From PNNG01 sp964577055 (GTDB lineage Bacteria > Bacteroidota > Bacteroidia > UBA7662), in contig CAZNWC010000002.1 in the NCBI GenBank assembly GCA_964577055.1, positions 1-64,000 of the forward strand: a stretch of DNA of 64,000 bases, given 5' to 3'. Of the stretch, positions 9,047 to 18,800 are shown one piece after another (within the stretch, counting starts at the first letter, position 1; each line of letters starts with the position of its first letter). The notes under the pieces are model-generated. The model saw nothing but the letters and a program-made list of their open reading frames with translations, had not been told where the DNA came from and did no database searches. The position numbers and the translations under genes are program-made.

Positions 9047-9807
9047 ATGCGTAAGTGCTTATACATATTGTTGCTTTTAACAGCACCGCATTGGGTGAAG
9101 GCCCAAGGAAATTGGATTGAATGGCTTGATTTACAGGCGGAAGTAAATGGGGGAGTTCACGGGCATATTTACCAACCCGCATCAATGCAAGCACAAGCAG
9201 TGGGTGGCAATTTCAAGATACATCTGTGGTGAATCCAGGCTTGCATATCACGGCTTCTATCATGCCAATTGCCAACAAATATGTAGGGTTTGGCTGGCAT
9301 TGGCATAGGGCAGAGGGGTATGCTGCAGTGAGCAGTCATTCCATCCGCCAACGGGGTCTATCGTTGTACGCAGGCCACCCCAAGTTGAAATTCGTGTATT
9401 ACGCCGAAACGGTGGACAGGTTTGTGAATATCTACCGAATCGAATATGGTTCGTCGATTGTAGGGTATTCAGAGTGGTTTGGAAGGAGCGCTTATGAGCA
9501 AATCGACTGAAAGGTATATGGTATAAGGATACAAACCCCCAACACAACCGAACTGGAATTGCAATACATTCAAGAATTTTGGGCAGGTGTTGGGGATTAT
9601 TTTGGTTTTGGGATGCTGCTGAACCGACCAGATGACTGGCAAATCAGCGCCAACTTTTTCCTCAATCATCCGGCGAGAGGGGTGAATTTGGCAAATGCTG
9701 CTCCTTCAACACCACTGCCGCAATCCTCACCCATGGCTATTTTAGCCGTCAGCAAGCGGCTTGTTTGGAAGAGCAATTATGTAAAAATGGCCAAATACGG
9801 ACTTTAA
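9047..9807 (+). pseudogene. broken small secreted protein gene
   Basis: It starts one base after the preceding stop with a signal peptide (MRKCLYILLLLTAPHWVKA-Q). The first frame ends at TGA 9230-9232, but the neighbouring frame is open from before 9181 and reads on as WQFQDTSVVNPGLHITA, so a one-base shift lies near 9195-9215. A second break is TGA at 9508-9510, after which the same frame runs to 9807. Reassembled, it would be about 250 residues, with aromatic-rich beta-strand-like sequence. No family recognised. Its end overlaps the end of the convergent MATE gene. True decay and sequencing error near the gap are both possible. Confidence 0.6.
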
Positions 9808-11144
9808 ATGCTCGGACCGGCCATTTTTTGGCTGGTGAGTCGAAAAAAACGGTAGGAGAGCAATCCGGCAGAAGCGGCAAGACCCAAAGCCAGCGAAATC
9901 CATAAGCCCAATACACCCATTTTCAATTGAAAAGCCAATAATCCACCCAACGGCAAAGCCAGGATCCAATAAGCGAGCATCACGTACAAGGTTGGACGTT
10001 TTACGTCCTCCATGCCGCGTAACAAGCCCACGCCTACGGCCTGGATGCCATCTACGATTTGAAAGGCCGCTGCAACTAATAACAATTGTGCTGCTTGTTT
10101 GATCACCACCGGGTCGGTGATGTACAGCGCGGGCAACTTGAAACGCAACAGGATGAAGAGTATGCCGCACAACCCCATGAAACCTGCAGCCATGAAAAAT
10201 GACGATTTTCCAATGTTCCTCACCAAACGAAAATTGCCTTGTCCCTGGGCATGTCCAACCCGAATGGCACTGGCCGATGAAATGCCAATGGCCACCATAA
10301 AACTGATGCTGGCCAGGTTGATGGCAATTTGATGCGCGGCAAGTGCCTGGCTACCCAACCAGCCAATCATGATAGCGGCAAAGGCAAAGGCGGAAGTTTC
10401 AAATATCAACTGTGCCCCCCCGGGAATGCCGAGTGCCAATAATCTTTTTACCACCACGGCGTCGAACGATTGGCGCCAGTCCCATTGTCGGTAAGCTGCA
10501 AATCGACGATTCCGCAATACATACCAAGCCATCATGGCGGCAGCCAGTAGCCTCGTGACGACCGTGGCCCATGCGGCTCCTTCTACCCCCATGGGTGGAA
10601 AGCCCCAATGGCCATAAATGAGCAACCAATTCCCAAAGGTATTGATGGGAATCATGGCCAAGCCAATGAGCAGGGCAGGATACATGATTTCCATGCCCTC
10701 ACTGAATTGTCGGAATGATTGAAAAATCATGATCGGCAACATCGAAATGGACAGTATTTGCAAATACGGCATGGCCAGCAAGCTAACTTCGGGGCTTTGA
10801 CGCATCCAGGGCAACAAAGCGGCCACGCCAAGCATCAGCAAAACCAACAGGAATCCCACAGCAATCCCGTTAAAAACCCCGTTTTTAAGGATCTTTTCTA
10901 TTTGCAAAGCGTCTTTGTTCCCCCTGGCAATGGCAGTAAGGGGTGATATGGCAAAGGAAATGCCGATGCCAAAAACCATCAGAATTGAAAATAAGCCCAC
11001 CGATACCGATACCGCAGCCAATGGATCAGCCCCCAAGCGGCCAACCATGGCAGAATCAATTACACCCAATGCAATGTGACTCAATTGACCAATGATGATA
11101 GGCCAAGCCAGTTGAAGTGTTCTAAAAAATTCTTTTTTTGCCAT
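9804..11144 (-). CDS. MATE-family multidrug/Na+ (or H+) antiporter
   Basis: 446 residues, about twelve membrane helices in two homologous halves. The N-terminus (LAWPIIIGQLSHIALGVIDSAMVGRLGADPLAA) is typical of the NorM-like MATE branch, and the second half repeats the pattern near AHQIAINLASISFM. It should export cationic organic compounds across the inner membrane in exchange for Na+ or H+. It is a single gene with its own -7 promoter element and runs against the broken genes to its left. The exact substrate cannot be predicted. Confidence 0.9.
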   Translation of the reverse strand: MAKKEFFRTLQLAWPIIIGQLSHIALGVIDSAMVGRLGADPLAAVSVSVGLFSILMVFGIGISFAISPLTAIARGNKDALQIEKILKNGVFNGIAVGFLLVLLMLGVAALLPWMRQSPEVSLLAMPYLQILSISMLPIMIFQSFRQFSEGMEIMYPALLIGLAMIPINTFGNWLLIYGHWGFPPMGVEGAAWATVVTRLLAAAMMAWYVLRNRRFAAYRQWDWRQSFDAVVVKRLLALGIPGGAQLIFETSAFAFAAIMIGWLGSQALAAHQIAINLASISFMVAIGISSASAIRVGHAQGQGNFRLVRNIGKSSFFMAAGFMGLCGILFILLRFKLPALYITDPVVIKQAAQLLLVAAAFQIVDGIQAVGVGLLRGMEDVKRPTLYVMLAYWILALPLGGLLAFQLKMGVLGLWISLALGLAASAGLLSYRFFRLTSQKMAGPSI

Positions 11145-11151
11145 GCGGCCA

Positions 11152-11159
11152 CAAAGGTA
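11152..11159 (-). promoter_or_regulatory. -7 element for the MATE gene
   Basis: TACCTTTG on the minus strand, matching TAnnTTTG, seven bases ahead of the ATG at 11144. No good -33 TTTG is visible. Confidence 0.5.
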
Positions 11160-11201
11160 GGCTTTTATCGTAGCAGGGGGTGCAACGGTTGTTTTTCAAC
11201 C

Positions 11202-11209
11202 TAATTTTG
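11202..11209 (+). promoter_or_regulatory. -7 element for ccmB
   Basis: TAATTTTG, matching TAnnTTTG, 11 bases ahead of the ccmB ATG at 11221. The -33 region is weak. Confidence 0.5.
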
Positions 11210-11220
11210 CGTGCATCGGC

Positions 11221-11871
11221 ATGCAACAATTTTGGGTTTTGCTTAAGCATGAAATGCTGCTTGAATGGCGCCAACGCAATGCGTTAGGGGGCATCCTGTT
11301 GTATGTACTTTCCACAGTTTTCGTGGCGTACATGACCTTCAAAGTTGTTCCAGATTTGAGCTGGATTGCATTGTATTGGGTCATGTTGTTGTTTGCTGCC
11401 ACCAATGCCGTAGCCAAAAGTTTTATGCAGCACAGCAATGGCAAAATGTTGTACTACTACAGCATGGTGCATCCGATGCAGTTATTAACTGCCAAATTGG
11501 TGTACAATTTTTGTCTGTTAACGCTCATTCACTTGCTCACCATGGCCATCATGAGCTTGTTGGTGGGAAATCCTTTGCAAGATCCCATCTGGTTTTGGCT
11601 CGGTGGATGGGTAGGCTTGCTGGGCATTACCGCTATGCTCACCTTGGTGTCGGCCATTGCACAAAAAGCAAACAACCAAAGCACTTTGATGGCTGTATTG
11701 AGCTTTCCTGTGGTCATACCTGTTTTGGTATTGGTCATCCGTGTGAGCAAACAGGCGCTCGATGGACTCGACCGGGAGCTGAGCAGCCCCTGGTTGCTGC
11801 AATTGGCTGCCATCGATGTACTGGTAATCGCTATTGCCCTGCTATTATTTCCTTACCTTTGGAAAGATTGA
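11221..11871 (+). CDS. ccmB: haem exporter subunit CcmB
   Basis: 216 residues, six predicted membrane helices. The opening (WVLLKHEMLLEWRQRNALGGILLY) and the segment VAKSFMQHSNGKMLYYYSMVHP are typical of CcmB, the permease of the CcmABCD complex that handles haem for cytochrome c maturation. It is followed three bases later by ccmC and then ccmD. No ccmA ATPase is in the window, so the complex must be completed from elsewhere. Confidence 0.9.
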   Translation: MQQFWVLLKHEMLLEWRQRNALGGILLYVLSTVFVAYMTFKVVPDLSWIALYWVMLLFAATNAVAKSFMQHSNGKMLYYYSMVHPMQLLTAKLVYNFCLLTLIHLLTMAIMSLLVGNPLQDPIWFWLGGWVGLLGITAMLTLVSAIAQKANNQSTLMAVLSFPVVIPVLVLVIRVSKQALDGLDRELSSPWLLQLAAIDVLVIAIALLLFPYLWKD

Positions 11872-11874
11872 TGT

Positions 11875-12534
11875 ATGAAGTATAATTGGTACAAATACGC
11901 AGCAGTAATCCTCCTGCTTTACATTACATGGTTTGGCATCATGGGTGAAGTGCCCAGGAAAGTGGTACTGAATGAATCGATACGCAATTTGTATTTCCAT
12001 GTACCCATGTGGTTTGGTATGATTATCATTTTGGGCGCTTCGGTTTGGCACAGCATACGTTATTTGCAACATCCGAACGAATTAGCTGATTTGAAAGCCG
12101 AAAGCACGGCCAAAGTGGGGATTCTTTTCGGCATTCTTGGTTTGACCACAGGCATGCTATGGGCCCAATACACCTGGGGAGAATGGTGGAGCAGCGACCC
12201 CAAACAGAACACCTCAGCCATCGCCCTGCTCATTTACATGGCCTACCTGGTATTGCGTGGCTCCTTCAAAGATGATCAACAACGCGCAAAGGTATCGGCA
12301 GTGTATAATATTTTCGCTTTTGCTGCGCTCATTCCTTTGCTATTCATTTTGCCGCGACTCACCGATTCACTCCATCCAGGCAACGGGGGCAACCCGGGCT
12401 TTGGTGCATATGACCTCGATGGACGCATGCGTTTGGTTTTTTATCCAGCCGTGCTTGGTTGGACCTTCCTGGGCTTTTGGATAGCCAATATTCGTACCCG
12501 TATTACAATTATTCAACAAAACAATGAAGCTTAA
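11875..12534 (+). CDS. ccmC: haem-handling protein CcmC
   Basis: 219 residues, six helices. It carries the tryptophan-rich WWD motif WGEWWSSDP (101-109) that binds haem on the periplasmic face, flanked by conserved histidines H42 (in FHVP) and H167 (in SLHPGN), the expected axial ligands. In the family CcmC loads haem onto CcmE. The gene sits between ccmB and ccmD with tight spacing and should be in one operon. Confidence 0.9.
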   Translation: MKYNWYKYAAVILLLYITWFGIMGEVPRKVVLNESIRNLYFHVPMWFGMIIILGASVWHSIRYLQHPNELADLKAESTAKVGILFGILGLTTGMLWAQYTWGEWWSSDPKQNTSAIALLIYMAYLVLRGSFKDDQQRAKVSAVYNIFAFAALIPLLFILPRLTDSLHPGNGGNPGFGAYDLDGRMRLVFYPAVLGWTFLGFWIANIRTRITIIQQNNEA

Positions 12535-12748
12535 ATCAACCCTGTTCACGATCATTTTCTCCTTGCTGGCCGTCTATGGCCATGCGCAGGAATCGGCTGT
12601 TGACATGGCCGACACCATGCGTAGCAATGGTAAAATTTATGTTGTTTTGGGAGTGGTGTTGATCCTGGTCGTAGGCTTGTTGGGTTATGTCATTTACCTC
12701 GACCGCAAACTAACAGTTCTCGAAAAAAAGAATAATTACAATCAATAA
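12524..12748 (+). CDS. ccmD: CcmD-like small membrane protein
   Basis: 74 residues; overlaps the end of ccmC by 11 bases. It has a signal-like N-terminus (MKLKSTLFTIIFSLLAVYGHAQ), one membrane helix (YVVLGVVLILVVGLLGYVIYL) and a basic tail with KKNN. That topology and the position after ccmC fit the CcmD family, which releases holo-CcmE from CcmC. Sequence conservation in this family is low, so the name rests mostly on context. Confidence 0.75.
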   Translation: MKLKSTLFTIIFSLLAVYGHAQESAVDMADTMRSNGKIYVVLGVVLILVVGLLGYVIYLDRKLTVLEKKNNYNQ

Positions 12749-12758
12749 ATTCCCTTTT

Positions 12759-14183
12759 ATGGCATCGAACCAGCACGAAGAGCACAGTTTTTTTGGCGAT
12801 GTGCTTCAGTATTTCGAAAATGCAGCGAAATACCTCGATTATCCGACAGGATTGCTCGACCAAATCAAATACTGCAACAGCGTTTATCGGATGCGCTTTC
12901 CTGTGCGTGTTGGCGATGAGCTCGAAGTAATTGAAGCCTACCGTGTAGAGCACTCGCACCACCGCATGCCTACGAAAGGTGGCATACGCTACGCCATGAG
13001 CGTAACGCAAGACGAAGTGATGGCACTCGCAGCGCTCATGACCTATAAATGTGCCATCGTAGATGTGCCCTTTGGCGGTGCAAAAGGAGGGGTGAAAATT
13101 GATCCCAAAAAATACACGGTTGACCAACTCGAGCGCATTACGCGTCGCTATACAACCGAATTGATCAAGAAGAACTTCATTGGACCCGGAACCGACGTGC
13201 CAGCACCCGATTACGGAACTGGGGAACGGGAAATGAGTTGGATCATGGATACTTATACCACTTTCTTCCCTGGTCAAATTGACGGCATCGGATGTGTAAC
13301 CGGAAAGCCTGTTACCCAAGGGGGAATTGCCGGCCGTCGTGAAGCCACGGGTTTAGGCGTATATTTTGGTGTACGCGAAGCATGTAGTTTTGCCGATGAC
13401 ATGGAACGTCTGGGGATGACCGTAGGCCTTGAAGGCAAAACCGTGGTAGTGCAAGGACTAGGAAATGTAGGTTACCATGCCGCAAAATACTTTTATGAAG
13501 GCGGAGCAAAAGTGATTGCCCTTGCCGAATTTGAAGGTGCCATTTACAATGCCAATGGCTTGAACTATGAAGAGGTATTTCAACACCGGAAGAAAACAGG
13601 CAGTATCCTCAATTTCCCAGGTGCCACCAACCTTGCCAAAAGCAGCGATGCACTCGAACTGGAATGCGATATTTTGATTCCAGCGGCGCTCGAAAACCAA
13701 ATTCATGAAGGCAATGCCGCTAAGGTTAAAGCCAAAATCATTGGCGAGGCCGCAAATGGCCCCGTGACTGCCGAAGCTGAATTGATTCTCAACCAAAAAG
13801 GCATCATGGTTATCCCCGACATTTACCTAAATGCCGGTGGCGTGACTGTTTCATACTTCGAGTGGTTGAAAAACCTTTCACACGTACGTTTTGGTCGCTT
13901 GGGCAAGCGATTCGAAGAAAACATGAACAACAGCATCATTGCTGCGGTTGAAGACATGACCGGTCGTTCACTCAGTGAAAAGCACCGACAGTTGATCGGT
14001 AGAGGTGCCGATGAAGTTGATTTTGTGTATTCGGGCCTCGAGGAGACCATGATCGAAGCCTATCGTCAGATTAGAGAAGTGAAAAAAGAAATTCCCGCAA
14101 TACCCGACTACCGTACAGCTGCTTTTGTGGTAGCTATCCGCAAAATCGCACGTTCTTATGAGTCTTTGGGAGTTTTCCCGTAA
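12759..14183 (+). CDS. glutamate dehydrogenase (Glu/Leu/Phe/Val dehydrogenase family)
   Basis: 474 residues. The substrate domain holds K97 (MTYKCA) and catalytic K109 in VPFGGAKGG, and the conserved Asp of PAPDYGTG (D151). The Rossmann domain starts near 228 with VVVQGLGNVG. It should interconvert glutamate and 2-oxoglutarate with ammonia in the cytosol. The length is above the usual ~410-450 of the catabolic hexameric type. Cofactor preference cannot be settled here. The gene starts 10 bases after ccmD and may share its transcript; a strong terminator follows. Confidence 0.9.
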   Translation: MASNQHEEHSFFGDVLQYFENAAKYLDYPTGLLDQIKYCNSVYRMRFPVRVGDELEVIEAYRVEHSHHRMPTKGGIRYAMSVTQDEVMALAALMTYKCAIVDVPFGGAKGGVKIDPKKYTVDQLERITRRYTTELIKKNFIGPGTDVPAPDYGTGEREMSWIMDTYTTFFPGQIDGIGCVTGKPVTQGGIAGRREATGLGVYFGVREACSFADDMERLGMTVGLEGKTVVVQGLGNVGYHAAKYFYEGGAKVIALAEFEGAIYNANGLNYEEVFQHRKKTGSILNFPGATNLAKSSDALELECDILIPAALENQIHEGNAAKVKAKIIGEAANGPVTAEAELILNQKGIMVIPDIYLNAGGVTVSYFEWLKNLSHVRFGRLGKRFEENMNNSIIAAVEDMTGRSLSEKHRQLIGRGADEVDFVYSGLEETMIEAYRQIREVKKEIPAIPDYRTAAFVVAIRKIARSYESLGVFP

Positions 14184-14201
14184 CCACCACAAACACAGAG
14201 C

Positions 14202-14236
14202 AAAAAAATCCGGGCAATTGTTCCGGATTTTTTTTT
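14202..14236 (+). terminator. terminator after glutamate dehydrogenase
   Basis: Stem 14202-14213 (A7TCCGG) pairs with 14223-14234, loop of nine bases, followed by T residues. The A/T flanks make it usable on both strands. Confidence 0.9.
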
Positions 14237-14285
14237 CGCGGCAAACCATTTCTGCATACCCGATGTTAGCTATGTGATTTTTTGA

Positions 14286-14293
14286 TACTTTTG
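14286..14293 (+). promoter_or_regulatory. -7 element for the small secreted protein gene
   Basis: TACTTTTG matches TAnnTTTG and lies 17 bases before the ATG at 14311. The upstream -33 position holds only TGTT. Confidence 0.5.
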
Positions 14294-14310
14294 CACCGCT
14301 TTTATAACCC

Positions 14311-14673
14311 ATGCGAGCACTTCTGGTAAAAATGTTTTGCGGTTTTGCGCTGGCCTTGTGCATGGGGCATTCGGTTGTTTGGGCTGCAGCTACAAATGAC
14401 ATAGATCAGCGTGTGGTGGGCTCAGTTTCTGAAGAATCAGCGCCTCAAGAATGGCTTGTCCTCGAAGAGTTGGCCTCAGAAATAGCGCCAAGGTATTTCA
14501 CAAACCATAGAAGAAGGTTAGCGCCTTTTCAATGGAGTGCTGTAAAAACAGCTGGTGTGGCAATCAGCAGTGCCATTGAAAAACCAACCACTCAACGCTA
14601 CAAACAGCATATTGGCTTTTGTCCAGTTAAAGCAGGTGAAGCAGGTTTTTTATTTCGATACACCCCGTTTTGA
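14311..14673 (+). CDS. small secreted protein of unknown function
   Basis: 120 residues with a signal peptide (MRALLVKMFCGFALALCMGHSVVWA, cleavage near 26). The mature part is hydrophilic, with RRRLAPFQWSAV and KAGEAGFLFRYTPF near the end. No domain recognised. It has its own -7 element and precedes the RND efflux operon by 45 bases, so it may be the first gene of that transcript. A real gene is likely because of the signal peptide and promoter, but no homologue is recalled. Confidence 0.6.
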   Translation: MRALLVKMFCGFALALCMGHSVVWAAATNDIDQRVVGSVSEESAPQEWLVLEELASEIAPRYFTNHRRRLAPFQWSAVKTAGVAISSAIEKPTTQRYKQHIGFCPVKAGEAGFLFRYTPF

Positions 14674-14718
14674 ACGTGCCTAAGGCAGTTCATTTCTTCG
14701 AAATAAAAAATCAATTTT

Positions 14719-15834
14719 ATGTTAAAAACAATACATTTTGCTAGCGTGCTGTGTCTGGGCTTTCTGGGCTATGCATGCAACCCAACATCAAACGAGAACC
14801 AAACCGACGTTTTAGAGGTACCGGTAATCACACTGCAACCACGCGATACAGCGGTTGAAGTACAATACGTGGCCGATATCCACGCCCAAACCTATGTTGA
14901 AATCAGGGCACGTCAGGGCGGTATGCTCGAAAATATCCTGGTTGACGAAGGGCAAACCGTAAAGGCTGGCCAGCCGCTGTTCAAACTCACTTCCACCGAA
15001 TTGGAAGCGCAAGTTGCTTCCGCCAAAGCTGCAGTGCTATTGGCGCAAGCGGAACTCAAAAAAGCCCGGCTCGAATACCAAAGGGTGAAGTCTTTGGTCG
15101 ACAATAAAGTAGTTACGGCCACAGAACTTGAACTTTCGGAAGCCGCATTGCAGATTGCCAAAGCACAGGTGGAAGATGCCAATGCCGATTTGAAGTCAGC
15201 TGAAGCGCAATTGAGTTACACCACCATCAAGGCACCCTTCACTGGAAAGGTGAACCGCTTTGCCTTAAAAATGGGCGCAATGGTAGGAGAAGGGGAGCTG
15301 CTCACAACCTTGTCGGATGCAGGGAGTATTTTGGCGTATTTTAATCTTTCAGAAAAGGAATACCTCAAGAACCGCAAGAACCTGGCAGGTGGACAAGGGA
15401 GTCTTCCACGCAATGTTCAACTCTTATTGGCGGATGGCAGTATTCACAAGTTCACCGGCATCATCGAAACAACGGAGTCGGAATTCGACGCTGGTACTGG
15501 TGCAATAGCGCTGAGGGCCCGCTTCCCAAATCCAGAGGGACTCTTAAAGCACCGCAGCACCGGACAAGTACGTTTAAAACTTGATCAAAAGGATGTTTTT
15601 CTTGTTCCCCAAAAAGCGGTTCAGGAACTTCAGGACAAATACTTTGTGTACGTAGTCGACAAGAACCAGCTGCTGCGGATGCAATCATTCGTGCCCGTTG
15701 CCCGCGTAGGAACCTTTTATGTGGTGTCGGCTGGCTTGGAAGCAGGACAAACCATTGTAGCTGAAGGATTGCAATCGGTACGTGAGGGCATGAAAGTAAA
15801 GGCGTTGTCGTCAACCGCACAAACCAATCCCTAG
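14719..15834 (+). CDS. RND efflux periplasmic adaptor lipoprotein
   Basis: 371 residues. Lipobox LGYAC puts the lipid anchor at Cys20. The order is that of AcrA/MexA-type membrane-fusion proteins: lipoyl half-motif (VEIRARQGGMLENILVDEGQTVKAGQPLF), a coiled-coil hairpin (~95-160), the second lipoyl half (LSYTTIKAPFTGKVNRF), then beta-barrel and membrane-proximal domains. It bridges the inner-membrane pump and the outer-membrane channel encoded by the next two genes; spacing to both is three bases. Confidence 0.93.
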   Translation: MLKTIHFASVLCLGFLGYACNPTSNENQTDVLEVPVITLQPRDTAVEVQYVADIHAQTYVEIRARQGGMLENILVDEGQTVKAGQPLFKLTSTELEAQVASAKAAVLLAQAELKKARLEYQRVKSLVDNKVVTATELELSEAALQIAKAQVEDANADLKSAEAQLSYTTIKAPFTGKVNRFALKMGAMVGEGELLTTLSDAGSILAYFNLSEKEYLKNRKNLAGGQGSLPRNVQLLLADGSIHKFTGIIETTESEFDAGTGAIALRARFPNPEGLLKHRSTGQVRLKLDQKDVFLVPQKAVQELQDKYFVYVVDKNQLLRMQSFVPVARVGTFYVVSAGLEAGQTIVAEGLQSVREGMKVKALSSTAQTNP

Positions 15835-15837
15835 GCC

Positions 15838-18800
15838 ATGGTAGAAATGTTTATTCGACGACCGGTTCTTTCGCTCGTCATTTCGCTGCTGCTCACCATG
15901 GTGGGTTTGCTGGCCCTGAACACCTTGCCCATCACGCAATTTCCCGATATTGTTCCTCCTTCTGTGGTAGTAACAGCACGTTACACAGGTGCCAACGCAG
16001 AAGTATGTGCCAAAGCCGTTTCTACACCCATCGAGCGCGCCATCAATGGTGTGCCGGGGATGACAGCCATGCAGTCGGTTTCTACCAACAATGGTGTAAC
16101 CCTGATTCAGGTGTTTTTTGAGGTGGGTACCGACCCCGATTTGGCTGCGGTAAATGTGCAAAATAGGGTAACCACGGTACTCGACGAATTGCCAGAAGAA
16201 GTAATCAAGGCAGGTGTGACCACCGAAAAGGAGGTTAATTCGATGCTTTTATATTTGAACCTTACGTCAACTGACCCTGCGGCAGATGAGGAGTTCATCT
16301 ACAACTTTGCCGATATCAACCTGTTGCAGGAGTTGAAGCGAATCGAAGGAGTCGGTTTTGCGGAAATCATGGGGGCGAAGGATTACGCCATGCGTGTTTG
16401 GCTCAAGCCCGAAAAACTTTTGGCATATGAAGTCTCTACAGATGAGGTGGTTGCCAAGTTGCGCGCACAAAATCTGGAGGCTGCACCAGGCAAGATTGGC
16501 GAATCGAGTGGTAGAGGTGAGCCAAGTATGCAATATGTTTTGCGTTATGGTGGGAAGTTTTTCACCCAGGAACAGTACGAGAATATCGTGATCAAAGCCA
16601 ATGAAGACGGCTCTGTTTTGCGGTTAAAAGATATTGCTGAAGTGGAATTTGGTGCCTTAAGTTATGGGATGTCGTCGAAAACCGACGGTCGCCCATCGGC
16701 GTCCATCATGCTCAAACAGCGTCCTGGCTCGAATGCACGTGATGTCATCAACAGCATCAAGGAACGGATGGCCGAGCTGAAGGAATCGTCATTTCCGCCT
16801 GGTATGGAGTACAACTATGCCTACGATGTATCTCGATTTCTGGATGCCTCTATCAAGGAAGTGCTGAAAACCTTGGTGGAAGCGTTTTTATTGGTGTTTT
16901 TGGTTGTCTTTATCTTTCTACAAGACTGGAGGTCGACCCTTATTCCGGCCTTGGCTGTTCCGGTAGCACTTATTTCTACCCTTGCCTTCATGCAGATGCT
17001 CGGGTTTTCCATCAATTTGCTCACCTTGTTTGCACTGGTGTTGGCCATAGGCATTGTGGTCGACAACGCCATTGTGGTGGTAGAGGCGGTACACGTTAAA
17101 ATCCACCAAAAGCACATGCCGCCCATGGAAGCCACCATAGAAGCCATGAAAGAAATCAGTGGAGCCATTGTGGCCATTACGCTGGTGATGTCGGCAGTAT
17201 TTGTGCCTGTTTCCTTCCTTTCAGGTCCGGTAGGTGTATTTTATCGCCAGTTTTCCTTGACTTTGGCCATTTCTATTGTCATTTCAGGCATCAACGCTCT
17301 CACGCTAACGCCTGCCTTGTGTGCATTGATGTTGCGTCACACACACGTTGACCAGCGGTCAATTTTGGGGAGGTTTTTCGGGAAATTCAACAACGGGTAT
17401 CACCAATTGGAGATGGGCTACAAGGGTGTTTTGGGCAAAATAGCTCCCAAAAGGGGCATGACCACCGGTATTCTGGCCTTATTCTTCCTGCTTACCTGGG
17501 GTACATCGGCCGTATTACCCGGTGGATTTATACCTACCGAGGACCAGGGCATGATCTACGTGAACATCACCACTCCACCTGGTGCCACCATGGAACGCAC
17601 CGAAAAAATCCTTGACGAGGTGCAACGTATTGCATCAGCGATGCCACAAGTAGAAAACGTTACCACTTTGGCGGGCTACAGCTTGCTAACCGAAACGGCA
17701 GGCGCATCTTACGGTATGGGCATGATTGGCTTAAAGCCTTGGGACGATAGAGCAGAAAAAGTACCCGAGCTGATGGAAATGTTGCGGAAAAATACAATGC
17801 ATCTGAAAGACGCTGCCATTGAGTTTTTCCCGCCGCCTGCGGTTCCGGGATTCGGCAATGCTTCGGGCTTCGAATTCAGGTTGCTCGACAAAAGCGGCAC
17901 AGCCAACCTCAACCGCATGGCAGAGGTGAGCGATACCTTGCTCAAAGCTTTGCGTCAGTCGCCTGTAATTGGTGCAGCATTTACCAATTTCGACCCCACT
18001 TTTCCGCAGTACATGTTGCATGTAAATCAAGATTTGGCAGCTGCTAAAGGGGTAAGTATCGATAATGCCATGGGCAATCTGCAAACCTTGATTGGGAGTT
18101 TTTATGCCACCAATTTCATTCGTTTTGGCCAAATGTATAAGGTAATGGTGCAGGCTTTGCCTGAATTTCGCCAACATCCAGAAGACATCTTGAAATTGTA
18201 TACCAAAAGCGAAAATGGAGAAATGGTGAGTTATGCCAGCTTTATGACCATTGAGCGGGTATTTGGGCCAGAGCAGTTGACCCGTTACAATATGTACAAC
18301 TCGGCCATGATCACGGGCGACGCCGCCCCTGGATCTTCGTCTGCCGAAGCCATAGCAGCCATATCAGAAACGGCCCAAAAAGTCTTGCCAAGGGGATATG
18401 ATTTTGAGTTTTCGGGGATGACAAGGGAACAAGTACTTGCGGGCAATGAGGCGGTCTACATTTTTGTGTTATGCCTCATTTTTGTGTATTTGATTCTAAG
18501 TGCTCAATATGAGAGCTTCTTGCTTCCACTTCCGGTATTGCTCAGTTTGCCAACTGGAATTTTTGGTTCATTTTTCTTTTTGTGGGCAATGGGCTTGGAA
18601 AACAACATTTACGCACAGGTGGCGCTGGTGATGCTCATTGGCTTGCTTGGGAAAAACGCCATTCTTGTTGTTGAATTTGCCCTTCAGCGTCAAAAAGAAG
18701 GAGTGAGTGAACTCAAAGCGGCCATGGAAGGCGCTGTATCGCGATTGCGGCCCATTCTCATGACTTCTTTTGCATTTATTGCCGGTTTGCTTCCCTTGGT

